From CAYSUS01 sp964434165 (GTDB lineage: Bacteria; Planctomycetota; Planctomycetia; Pirellulales; Thermoguttaceae): DNA of 42,679 bases. The DNA is taken from positions 1 to 42,679 of the forward strand of contig CAYSUS010000065.1 in assembly GCA_964434165.1 (NCBI GenBank). Direction: 5' to 3'. The notes under the pieces are model-generated. The model was not told where the DNA came from, did not search any database, and worked only from the letters and a program-made list of their open reading frames with translations. Every line of letters begins with the position of its first letter. The first letter of the stretch is position 1. The translations under genes were made by a program, and so were the position numbers. Below, piece by piece: positions 15,886-23,407 of this stretch.

Positions 15886-15912
15886 GTCAGGCGTCAGGCG
15901 TCAGGCGTCAGG
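15886..15912. repeat. Heptanucleotide tandem repeat (GTCAGGC, about 4 units) overlapping a stop codon
   Basis: Four consecutive GTCAGGC units, the last one incomplete, run from 15886 to 15912. The stop codon of the small membrane protein on the minus strand (15894-15896) lies inside the second unit. A unit length of 7 means that any change in copy number would shift the C-terminal reading frame. Confidence 0.8.
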
Positions 15913-16202
15913 AGGCCGCCGATTGTGGGGATGAGAACCGCCGCCAGCATCACCCGCCACCCGTGGAACCGCCGGTTGCGCAAGACCCAGATGGTGGTCA
16001 GCACGGCTACCGGGACCGCTAGCAGAGCGCCCAAGGTCAGACCGGACGCGAGACACCAGACCATCCCGGACGCTCCGGCCCAGATCCGTCGTTTGACGAA
16101 TCCGGTCCCCAGCGGCGCAAGCCCCGCCAGGAAGCCCGCGCCGAAGCCGCCGACGAACACTGAGAGCATGCACTGCACGAAGGTCTGGAGAGGCTGGCTC
16201 AT
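15894..16202 (-). CDS. Small hypothetical membrane protein
   Basis: A 102-residue protein with three hydrophobic stretches: about 8-30 (SVFVGGFGAGFLAGLAPLG), 40-70 (GMVWCLASGLTLGALLAVPV) and 80-97 (VMLAAVLIPTIGGLL). The short loop between the first two contains KRR, suggesting a cytoplasmic turn. I do not recognise a family. The start MSQPLQTFVQCMLS is good and the codon use is like that of the neighbours. It lies 29 bp upstream of dusB in the same direction and could be cotranscribed with it. The C-terminus LLTPDA is encoded by the heptamer repeat, so the true end may vary between strains. Confidence 0.6.
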   Translation of the reverse strand: MSQPLQTFVQCMLSVFVGGFGAGFLAGLAPLGTGFVKRRIWAGASGMVWCLASGLTLGALLAVPVAVLTTIWVLRNRRFHGWRVMLAAVLIPTIGGLLTPDA

Positions 16203-16303
16203 GTTCGCATCCTAGACGGGCAAACGCACCTTGCATGCCCATTGTAGCCGAACGCCGCGACTTGCGATATGGTAGAAGGCTGCCCTTGAGAAGGAGCCTG
16301 CGA

Positions 16304-16705
16304 GTGAAGACCTCCCTCATCCCTGGCGTCACCGGCGAGGCCCGGCACCGCGTGGTGACCGAGAACCTGGTGAGCTTTCGCAAGCCCGAGGCCCCGGCCG
16401 TGCTAGCCACGCCGTGGCTGCTGTACGTCATGGAGACGGCGGCGTACAACGCGATCAAGCCGCACCTGGACCAGGGCGAGGCCTCGGTGGGTACGGGCTT
16501 CGACTTCGAGCACCTCGCCCCCACCCCGGCCGGCGACGTGGTCGTGGCCACGGCCAAGGTGACCGCCGTGGACGGCCGCCGCGTGACGCTCGACTTCGAG
16601 GCCCGTGACAGCCGCGAGCTGATCGCCCGGGGCACGCACGTGCGGTTCGTCGTCGATATCGCCCGGTTCCGCGAGCGGATGAAGAGGAAGACCCCTTCGC
16701 ATTGA
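16304..16705 (+). CDS. FlK-like hotdog-fold acyl-CoA thioesterase
   Basis: A 133-residue single hotdog domain. Thr36, Glu44 and His70 have the same spacing (8 and 26) as the Thr42/Glu50/His76 triad of the fluoroacetyl-CoA thioesterase FlK; they lie in LATPWLLYVMETAAYNAI and FEHLAPTPAGD. The GTG start at 16304 has AGGAG 7 nt upstream and gives MKTSLIPGVTGEARHRV; the longer open frame to 16235 crosses unrelated sequence. Members of this family hydrolyse small acyl-CoAs, and most are not involved in fluoroacetate resistance. A general housekeeping or detoxifying thioesterase is therefore the cautious reading. It is divergent from the small membrane protein gene and is followed after 73 bp by the sulfatase gene. 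Confidence 0.8.
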   Translation: MKTSLIPGVTGEARHRVVTENLVSFRKPEAPAVLATPWLLYVMETAAYNAIKPHLDQGEASVGTGFDFEHLAPTPAGDVVVATAKVTAVDGRRVTLDFEARDSRELIARGTHVRFVVDIARFRERMKRKTPSH

Positions 16706-16778
16706 CCGCGGCGGCCCCGGCTGCGAATATGGGTTTACGTCCGTTGATCCCCGCCGTGCAGCCCCCGGGAGCCCGCCG

Positions 16779-18482
16779 ATGCTACGTTCTTCCGCGTTTC
16801 CTCCGCTCATCGCGTCGTTCGCGGTCGCGCTCGCCTGGGCATCGGGTCTGGCCTGTGCCGCACCCCAGCGGCCCAACGTCGTGCTGGTGATGACCGACGA
16901 CCAGGGCTACGGCGACCTGGGCTGCCACGGCAACAAGCTCCTGAAAACGCCGAACCTCGATCGGCTGCACGCCGAGAGCATCCGCCTGACGAGCTTCCAT
17001 GTCGATCCGACGTGCTCGCCCACGCGCGCCGCGCTTCTGACCGGGCGCTATTCGTGCCGGACGGGCGTGTGGCACACGATCATGGGCAGGTCGATCCTCC
17101 GCCGCGACGAGCGGACCATTGCCGACATGCTCTCGGCGGCCGGATACCGCACGGGCATCTTCGGCAAGTGGCACCTGGGCGACAACTACCCGTATCGGGC
17201 CATGGACCGGGGCTTCGACGAGTCGCTCGTGCACGGCGGCGGCGGGATCGGCCAGACGCCCGACTACTGGGGCAACACCTACTTCAGCCCCGTGCTGATG
17301 CACAACGGCAAGCCGGCGAGGACCGAAGGCTACTGCACCGACGTGTTCTTCGCCGCGGCCTTGCGGTTCATCGACGAAGATCGCTCGCGGCCCTTTTTCG
17401 TCTATCTGCCGCTGAACGTGGCCCACTCGCCGTACCAGGTGGAGGAGAAGTACTGGAAGCCGTTCCGCGAGGCCGGCGTGCCCGAGGCCACCGCGCGGTT
17501 CTACGGCATGATCAAGAACTTCGACGAGAATCTCGGGCGCCTGCTCCAGAGGCTCGACGAGACGAAACTGGCCGAGAACACGATCCTGATCTTCATGACG
17601 GACAACGGCACGTCGGGCGGCGGATTCAACTCCGAAATGCGGGGCCGCAAGGGCTCGCAGTACGACGGCGGCCACCGCGTGCCTTTCTTCATCCGCTGGC
17701 CCGCGCGCCTCAAGGCCGGCCGCGACATCGACCGCATCACCGCGCACATCGACGTGCTGCCCACGCTTCTAGACCTCTGCGACCTTGAGCCTCCCAAGGA
17801 CCTGAAGCTTGACGGCATGAGCCTGCGCCCGCTCCTGGTGAGCAAAGGCGAGGCCTGGCCGCGGCGCACGCTGTTCGTCCAGGTCAACCGCATGGAGCAG
17901 CCCAAGCCGTGGGTCCGGTCGGCGGCGATGACCGACCGCTGGCGCCTGGTGGACGGCAAGGAACTGTACGACATGCAGGCCGATCCGGGCCAGACCCACG
18001 ACCTGGCCGCGGACCACCCGACCGAGGTTGCCATCCTCCGCCAGCAGCAGAAGGAGTGGTACGCGGACGTGTCCGAGCGGTTCGACGAGTACTGCCGGCT
18101 CGTCCTCGGTGCCGAGCAGGAGAATCCCACGACCCTCACCTGCCACGACTGGCACGGGCCCAACGTGCCCTGGGACCAGTCGCACGTGCGCAATCGCCTG
18201 GCGGCCAACGGCCACTGGATGGTCGAGGTGGCCAGGCCCGGGCGGTACGAACTGACGCTCCGCGAGCGCCCCGCCGTGGCCCGGCACCCGCTTCCGGCCG
18301 GCGTGGCGCGGATCAAGATCGGCGAGCAGGAGCATCTGAAGGCCGTCGAGGCCGGCGCGACCGGCGTGACGCTCGCCGTGGACCTGGAGGCCGGCAAGAC
18401 CATGCTCCAGACCTGGCTCGCCGAGAAGGGGGGCGTCGTGCGCGGGGCGTACTTCGTGGACGTGAAGTACGTGGGCAAGTAG
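16779..18482 (+). CDS. Secreted type I (formylglycine) sulfatase, arylsulfatase family
   Basis: A 567-residue sulfatase with a signal peptide (about 1-28, cleavage near ACA-AP). Metal and catalytic motifs: VVLVMTDDQGYGDLGCHG with Asp40/Asp41, and Cys79 in PTCSPTRAALLTGR, the C-x-P-x-R site converted to formylglycine. GYRTGIFGKWHLGD provides the Lys/His pair, and LIFMTDNGTSGGG the second metal site Asp-Asn. About 100 residues after the core (from about 450) form a beta-rich C-terminal domain. It should hydrolyse sulfate esters outside the cytoplasm; planctomycetes carry many such enzymes for sulfated polysaccharides. The ATG at 16779 is preceded by GGGAG. The maturing enzyme (FGE or anSME) is not in the window. 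Confidence 0.93.
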   Translation: MLRSSAFPPLIASFAVALAWASGLACAAPQRPNVVLVMTDDQGYGDLGCHGNKLLKTPNLDRLHAESIRLTSFHVDPTCSPTRAALLTGRYSCRTGVWHTIMGRSILRRDERTIADMLSAAGYRTGIFGKWHLGDNYPYRAMDRGFDESLVHGGGGIGQTPDYWGNTYFSPVLMHNGKPARTEGYCTDVFFAAALRFIDEDRSRPFFVYLPLNVAHSPYQVEEKYWKPFREAGVPEATARFYGMIKNFDENLGRLLQRLDETKLAENTILIFMTDNGTSGGGFNSEMRGRKGSQYDGGHRVPFFIRWPARLKAGRDIDRITAHIDVLPTLLDLCDLEPPKDLKLDGMSLRPLLVSKGEAWPRRTLFVQVNRMEQPKPWVRSAAMTDRWRLVDGKELYDMQADPGQTHDLAADHPTEVAILRQQQKEWYADVSERFDEYCRLVLGAEQENPTTLTCHDWHGPNVPWDQSHVRNRLAANGHWMVEVARPGRYELTLRERPAVARHPLPAGVARIKIGEQEHLKAVEAGATGVTLAVDLEAGKTMLQTWLAEKGGVVRGAYFVDVKYVGK

Positions 18483-18488
18483 GGATGC

Positions 18489-18519
18489 GACTTCCGAAGT
18501 CTCGCAGACTTCGGAAGTC
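18489..18519. repeat. Nested palindromic intergenic repeat, copy 3 of 4 (most perfect)
   Basis: GACTTCCGAAGTCT (18489-18502) and AGACTTCGGAAGTC (18506-18519) are exact inverted copies with only CGC between them, and each arm is itself a near-perfect palindrome. It fills most of the 50-bp gap between the sulfatase stop and the E1-like gene start. Confidence 0.8.
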
Positions 18520-18532
18520 TCAAGCCTGGATC

Positions 18533-19285
18533 ATGAAACACCTCGACCTATCTCGCGACGAGCTCGACCGCTACGCCCGGCAGATCGGCCCCGGCGTGAT
18601 GTCGCCCGAGGGGCAGACGCGGCTGAAGCGGTCGGCGGCCCTGGTGACGCGGGTCGGGGGGATGGGCGGGCCGGCGTCGCTGTGCCTGACCATGGCGGGG
18701 GTGGGTCGGGTGATCGTGGCCCACGGAGGCAAGCTGATCTCGCCGGACCTCAACCGCCAGGTCCTGGGCAGCGAGGCCGGGCTCGACCGGCCGCGGATCC
18801 CGGCGTTCTGCGAGTACCTCAGGAGCATGAACCATTTCGTGGAGGTCGAGGGGATCGACCACGAGCCGGACGACGCCGAGGCCCGCGACCTGGCGCGCCG
18901 CGTGCAAGTGATCCTCTCCTGCGCTCCGACGTTTGAGGAACGACTGCGCCTGAACCGGGCGGCCGTGGCGTCGGGCGTGCCGCTGATCGACGCGGCCCAA
19001 TGGGGCATGGGCGGAACCTTGATCGTCGTCGATCCGCGGCGCACGGCGTGCCTTGAGTGCATCTATCCTACTTCGCCGGAATTCGAGGACCTGTTCCCGG
19101 TGGTCGGGGCGATCTCCTCGGCGATCGGCGCCCTGGCCGCGCTGGAGGCGATCAAGATCCTCTCCGGCACCGGCAGGCCGATGTTCGGGCGGATGTGGAT
19201 GATCGACGGCCACCAGGGCCGCAACAGCGTGGTGGAGCTGGCACGCAACCCGGCCTGCCCGGTTTGCGGCGATCCGAGTCAATAG
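18533..19285 (+). CDS. E1-like (ThiF/MoeB/HesA) protein with an altered adenylation site
   Basis: A 250-residue ThiF/MoeB fold. The start MKHLDLSRDELDRYARQIGP at 18533 is typical of MoeB-type N-termini. The nucleotide loop is VGGMGGPASLCLTMAGVGR, followed by ISPDLNRQVLG. A zinc tetrad is intact: C173/C176 in TACLECIYP and C242/C245 in ACPVCGD. However, the acidic residues that bind ATP ribose and Mg2+ in MoeB (in its LLDFD and DCTDN motifs) read VAHGG and SCAPT here, and no Cys stands where ThiF has its active-site Cys184. So it looks like an E1 partner that binds its ubiquitin-like protein but may not adenylate by the usual route. The MoaD/ThiS-like gene follows 57 bp later. Confidence 0.85.
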   Translation: MKHLDLSRDELDRYARQIGPGVMSPEGQTRLKRSAALVTRVGGMGGPASLCLTMAGVGRVIVAHGGKLISPDLNRQVLGSEAGLDRPRIPAFCEYLRSMNHFVEVEGIDHEPDDAEARDLARRVQVILSCAPTFEERLRLNRAAVASGVPLIDAAQWGMGGTLIVVDPRRTACLECIYPTSPEFEDLFPVVGAISSAIGALAALEAIKILSGTGRPMFGRMWMIDGHQGRNSVVELARNPACPVCGDPSQ

Positions 19286-19315
19286 ACTTCCGGAGTCCTC
19301 GAGACTTCGTAGGTC
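19285..19315. repeat. Nested palindromic intergenic repeat, copy 4 of 4
   Basis: A 31-bp relative beginning GACTTCCGGAGTC and ending GACTTCGTAGGTC around CTCGA. Its first base is the last base of the E1-like gene stop codon, and it fills the gap before the MoaD-like gene. Confidence 0.7.
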
Positions 19316-19342
19316 TTGTCGCGAAATCTGGGAGCCAGCGCG

Positions 19343-19603
19343 ATGCGCATCAGCGTGGTGATGTCAGGCCGGAACTACGATCGGGCGGAGGCATTGCCCG
19401 ACTCGTTGGAGCTCGACGACGGATGCGACGTGGAGGAGGCGCTCCGCCGGCTAGGCGAGCTGCTGCCCCGCGGCGCGGACCTGGCGCCGACTTGCCTAGT
19501 GGCCGTATGCGGCAGGCACCTGGGGACCGTTGCGGCCTGTGCGCCCTGCGAGCTGAAGGACGGCGACGAACTCGTGGTGATCGCTCCGGTGGCGGGCGGC
19601 TGA
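19343..19603 (+). CDS. MoaD/ThiS-like ubiquitin-fold protein with Gly-Gly terminus
   Basis: An 86-residue beta-grasp protein starting MRISVVMSGRNYDRAEALP and ending ELVVIAPVAGG. The C-terminal Gly-Gly and the preceding DGDEL-hydrophobic-PP-like segment are the marks of sulfur-carrier proteins such as MoaD and ThiS, which are adenylated and thiocarboxylated by an E1-like partner. The gene directly follows such a partner in the same orientation. It has four Cys (28, 51, 56 and a CAPC pair at 66/69), unusual for MoaD. Possible roles are molybdopterin or tungstopterin synthesis, thiazole synthesis, or another sulfur transfer; nothing in the window decides. GGGAG precedes the ATG at 19343. Confidence 0.82.
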   Translation: MRISVVMSGRNYDRAEALPDSLELDDGCDVEEALRRLGELLPRGADLAPTCLVAVCGRHLGTVAACAPCELKDGDELVVIAPVAGG

Positions 19604-20069
19604 CGGGGAGTGCCCCGCGCGCCGTCGCACGGCGCTGGCACGCACGCGCTAGCTTGCCCGAATACGCGACTGTCCCCAGCGCGCCGTGCGGGGGCGCGAA
19701 GACGTGCGCCTCCCAAATCGTCGGTAACGCTTCTCGGCCTCCCCCGTGTGCTCCCAGAGAGCTTGCCCTGAGTTCCGCGCATCGCGACGCCTCTTTTCGG
19801 CCTGCTCGAGGAGGCCCGTCTGCAGCGGACCCCGCGCGAACTCGGAGGGCGCGTGGACATCTGCGAGCCGCGCCTCGAAGGACCGGCGCCGCTCGTGCTG
19901 GGCCTTGGACCATTCGGACCGCATCAGGGGGCGTCGAGGAATTCCCGTCCCGAGCCGGGCTTTGGTATCATGGTTCAAGCTGGACGGCGGCCCAGCGGAG
20001 CGGTCTGCGAGCGCCCCGGCGCGGCCGGCCGTCGCAGCTCGGATTCCTCGACGACTTCAGGCAACACGA
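19604..20069. other. 466-bp region upstream of the kinase gene, with a doubtful minus-strand ORF
   Basis: No secure gene. On the minus strand an open frame from 19978 to 19649 includes about 60 codons (MRSEWSKAQHERRRSFEARL and on) with strong G/C third positions and a helical, Arg/Glu-rich composition, but it has no Shine-Dalgarno sequence and no recognised family. It could be a small protein, a gene remnant or chance. The right end contains a candidate promoter for the kinase. Confidence 0.35.
19963..19971 (+). promoter_or_regulatory. Candidate extended -10 promoter element for the kinase gene
   Basis: TGGTATCAT matches an extended -10 (TG, one base, then TATCAT with 5 of 6 consensus bases). 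The -35 region is poor. It lies about 100 bp upstream of the kinase ATG at 20070. Confidence 0.35.
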
Positions 20070-23000
20070 ATGGTCCAGCGCGACCCCATCCCGGAAGCGA
20101 TCGACGAGGCGGCCGTGTCGCGGCTTCGCGCATCGTGGGGCTCGGAGCGTCCCGAGGCCATCGAAGGCCTGCTGCCCGACGCGGCCGACTCGCGCTACCT
20201 GGCCTCGCTCGAAGCCCTTGTGGCGGCGGAGATGGAATGCGCCTGGGACGTCTGGGCGGGGGCCTCGGCCCCGGCGGAAGAGACGGTCGCGCCGCCGCCC
20301 TCGCTGGAGGACTACCTGAAGCGCTTTCCCGCACTGCGGGAGAGCGGGGTGCTCGCGCGCCTGGTGGAGCACGAGTGCTCGCTTCGACGCGGACACGGGC
20401 AGACGGCCTCGGCCGACGACTACCGCCGCCGCTTTCCGGACGTCTTTCCGTGTGATTCTGAGGCGGAAACCCCTGGAGGCGGGGTTGCCGACTCGTCGCC
20501 TGCCGGAGCCGAGGGGCCGGCCGCGTTCGAGATGTCGGCCACCGGGGCGTTCCGCGAGCCGTCCGAAAAGACGGGACGCGCGGCGCCGTCGCGAACGCTC
20601 GGGCTGGGCCGTTTCGGGGCCTACGAGATCCTGGAGGAGCTGGGGCGCGGCGGGATGGGCGTGGTCTATAAGGCCCGGCAGTTGACGGCCGACCGGCTCG
20701 TCGCCCTGAAGGTGATCCGCCGCGACAAACTGGAGACGCTCCCCCGCGATTCGCAGACCAGCGCGCTGGACCGGTTCCGCCACGAGGCCCAGGCCGCCGC
20801 CCGACTGGAGCACGACAACATCGTCACCGTGTACGAGGTGGGCGAGATCGGAGGCGAGCAGTTCTTCTCCATGCGCTACGTCGAGGGGCGCAGCCTGTCG
20901 GAGCTGCTCCGCGAGGGTCCCATGGAGGGCCGCCGCTGCGCCGGTTTGCTGGAGCCTGTTGCGCGGGCGCTCCACGAGGCGCATCAGCTTGGCATCCTGC
21001 ACCGCGATCTGAAGCCGGCGAACGTCCTCATCGACACGAAGGGCGACCGGGCCCTGGTGGCCGACTTCGGTCTGGCCAAGCTCTCAGAGGGGGCCGAGGA
21101 GCTGACGCGGGCCGGGGAGGTGATGGGCACGCCGCCGTACATGTCGCCCGAGCAGGCCAGGGACTCGGCCAGCGTGACCGCCCTTTCCGACGTGTACTCG
21201 CTGGGGGCGACGCTCTACCACATGCTCACGGGCCGGCCACCGTTCCAGGCGGCCACGCCGATCGAGACGCTGCGCCAGGTCATGGACGAGGATCCGGCCC
21301 CGCCGCGCCAACTCAATCCGGCGATCGACCTCGACCTGGAGACGATCTGCCTGAAGTGTCTGCTGAAGGAGCCGCCGCGGCGGTACGGTTCGTGCCAGGA
21401 CCTGGCCGACGACCTGAAGCGATACCTGAGCCACGAGCCGATCCTCGCCCGCCCGATCGGCACCTTCGGCCGCCTGGCCCGCTGGTGCCGGCGCAACCCG
21501 CTGGCCGCGGGGCTGAGCGGGGCGGCCGCGGTGCTCTTCGTGGCCCTGTTCGTGGCGATTCTGGTCGGATACTTCCAGACCTCCGCCGCCCTCCGCGTGG
21601 CCGAAGACCGCTATCGTCAGGCCCGCGAGGTCGTCAACCAGTTCTTCACCCGGGTGAGCGAGGACACGCTGCTGAATCAGCCGGGCATGCAGCCGCTGCG
21701 CCGGGACTTGCTGGAGATGGCGCTGGACTCGTACAAGCAGTTCCTCCAGGAGCGGGCGGACGATCCCACGGTCCGCGACGAGCTCGGATCGACCTACTAT
21801 CGCGTGGGCAGGATCACCGAGGCCATCGACTCGCCCGAAGCCGCGCTCGGCTACTACCGCCGCGCGCGGGAGATCCAGGAGGAGCTGGTGGCCGAGCGGC
21901 CCGACGCCGAGCGCCTCAAGGCCCTGGGTCTGACACTCAACGCCACGGGCCGGGCGCTGACGCGACAGCGCGCGATCGACAAGGCCCGCGAGGTGCATGG
22001 GCAGGCTGCGGCGGTGCGCGAGCGGCTGGTCCGCGACTTCCCCGACTTGGGCGAGCCCAAGCGGCTTCTGGCCAACAGCCTGATGAATCTGGGAATCCTC
22101 GACCACGAGGCCCGGCGGCCCGACGACGCCCGACCCTTGTTCCAGCGGGCCCAGACCCTGCGCCGGGAGGCCGTCGCAGGGGGTTACGACACGCCCCAGT
22201 TGCAGCGCGACCTGGGGATGGGCCACTACTACCTGGCGCTGGCTGCCTGGGCCGAGGGCGCGAAGAAGGAGGCGGAAGCCAGCTTCCGCGAAGCGATCGC
22301 CGTGTTCGAGGAGCTTCTCGAAGGCGAGCCCCACGACCTGGCGAACCAGAACAGCCTGGTCGCCTGCTATCGGATGCTGGCCGATCTCATCTGGGCGGAC
22401 GACTGGGACTCGGCGTCGCGCCTCTACCAGGAGGCGATCCGCAGGATGGAGCGGCTGGCGTGGGCGAACCCCGACGTCCCGGAATACCAGGTCGATCTGG
22501 CGGGACTCTACTCGAACTTCGGCGAGTCGCACCGGCAGCGCAATGAGCTCAGCGCGGCGCTTCGCGCGTACCAGCAGGCCCGCGACATCCTCCAGGGACT
22601 CGTGGAGAAGTACCCCGACTCCTCGCGGTATCGGTGGGACCTGGCCAAGACCCTGCACCAGGCCGGTGTCGTGCAGTGGCTTCTCGATCAGCGCGACGAC
22701 GCGCGCCACGACTTTCAATCCGCCGCCGACCACCTGGATCTGCTGATCGGGCAGTCGCCCGAGGCGCCCAAGTACGCGGCCGAACTGGGCGAGATCTGCG
22801 GCAAGCTAGGCGCGCTGAGCGCTCAACTGGAGGATCGCGACGCCGCCCGCGGTTTCTACGGCCGTGCAAGGGAGATCCTCGAAGACCTCGTGGAGGAGCA
22901 CCCGGAGACGATGCCCTATCGGCAGGTCTGCGTACGGGCTCTTCTGGGGCTGGCAGCTTTGGAAGCCGGCGAGTCCGTCACCACCGAGCACCTCAAAGCA

Positions 23001-23144
23001 GCCCGCGAACATCTTCTGGTTCTGCTGGAGCAGACGCCGCAGGGCACTGCGAGGGATCGGATCGAGCAGACCCTGCGGGAGGTGAAGAGGACGCTCGAAG
23101 GCCCCACGAAGCCTCCCTTGCCCTCGGAGACCGGGCCGCGGTAA
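20070..23144 (+). CDS. Membrane Ser/Thr protein kinase with C-terminal TPR region
   Basis: A 1024-residue Hanks-type kinase of the PknB-like kind common in planctomycetes. An acidic N-terminal region (1-180) resembles the pre-kinase segment seen in many of them. The kinase domain starts FGAYEILEELGRGGMGVVYKA (about 180); Lys214 in VALKVI, His311-Arg-Asp313 in HRDLKPANV and Asp332 of DFGLAKL are all present, so it should be active. It ends near 470. One membrane helix (LSGAAAVLFVALFVAILVGYF, about 480-500) leads to a long helical region with TPR-like repeats of about 34 residues (about 540-990) that should lie outside the cytoplasm. The ATG at 20070 (MVQRDPIPEAIDEAAV) is chosen because the 108 upstream codons look non-coding. 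Confidence 0.9.
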   Translation: MVQRDPIPEAIDEAAVSRLRASWGSERPEAIEGLLPDAADSRYLASLEALVAAEMECAWDVWAGASAPAEETVAPPPSLEDYLKRFPALRESGVLARLVEHECSLRRGHGQTASADDYRRRFPDVFPCDSEAETPGGGVADSSPAGAEGPAAFEMSATGAFREPSEKTGRAAPSRTLGLGRFGAYEILEELGRGGMGVVYKARQLTADRLVALKVIRRDKLETLPRDSQTSALDRFRHEAQAAARLEHDNIVTVYEVGEIGGEQFFSMRYVEGRSLSELLREGPMEGRRCAGLLEPVARALHEAHQLGILHRDLKPANVLIDTKGDRALVADFGLAKLSEGAEELTRAGEVMGTPPYMSPEQARDSASVTALSDVYSLGATLYHMLTGRPPFQAATPIETLRQVMDEDPAPPRQLNPAIDLDLETICLKCLLKEPPRRYGSCQDLADDLKRYLSHEPILARPIGTFGRLARWCRRNPLAAGLSGAAAVLFVALFVAILVGYFQTSAALRVAEDRYRQAREVVNQFFTRVSEDTLLNQPGMQPLRRDLLEMALDSYKQFLQERADDPTVRDELGSTYYRVGRITEAIDSPEAALGYYRRAREIQEELVAERPDAERLKALGLTLNATGRALTRQRAIDKAREVHGQAAAVRERLVRDFPDLGEPKRLLANSLMNLGILDHEARRPDDARPLFQRAQTLRREAVAGGYDTPQLQRDLGMGHYYLALAAWAEGAKKEAEASFREAIAVFEELLEGEPHDLANQNSLVACYRMLADLIWADDWDSASRLYQEAIRRMERLAWANPDVPEYQVDLAGLYSNFGESHRQRNELSAALRAYQQARDILQGLVEKYPDSSRYRWDLAKTLHQAGVVQWLLDQRDDARHDFQSAADHLDLLIGQSPEAPKYAAELGEICGKLGALSAQLEDRDAARGFYGRAREILEDLVEEHPETMPYRQVCVRALLGLAALEAGESVTTEHLKAAREHLLVLLEQTPQGTARDRIEQTLREVKRTLEGPTKPPLPSETGPR

Positions 23145-23306
23145 TGGCCACTGCCTTCGCGAACGGTCGAGCCGGGTGCGAGCCTCATTGGCGCGCAGCC
23201 TCTGGTCGGCCCGCAAAGTCCCCCCAGCCTGCCTTGTTTCAAGGTGTCCGCTTGGCTCGCCGATTCCGCTGAACTCCCCGTGCAGGCAGGCCCGATAAGA
23301 ACGATG

Positions 23307-23337
23307 GCGCCGAGCCGCTTCGGCCATCGCTCGGCGC
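23307..23337. terminator. Weak hairpin downstream of the kinase gene
   Basis: GCGCCGAG (23307-23314) and CTCGGCGC (23330-23337) are perfect inverted copies with a 15-nt loop in the 263-bp gap after the kinase stop. There is no T tract, and it could equally belong to the leader of the next gene. Confidence 0.3.
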
Positions 23338-23407
23338 TTGGGCATCCACACAAACGGCCTCGCATCACGTTGGGGCAGCGGATCGATCTTCTAGCGGGGG
23401 GAAAAGA

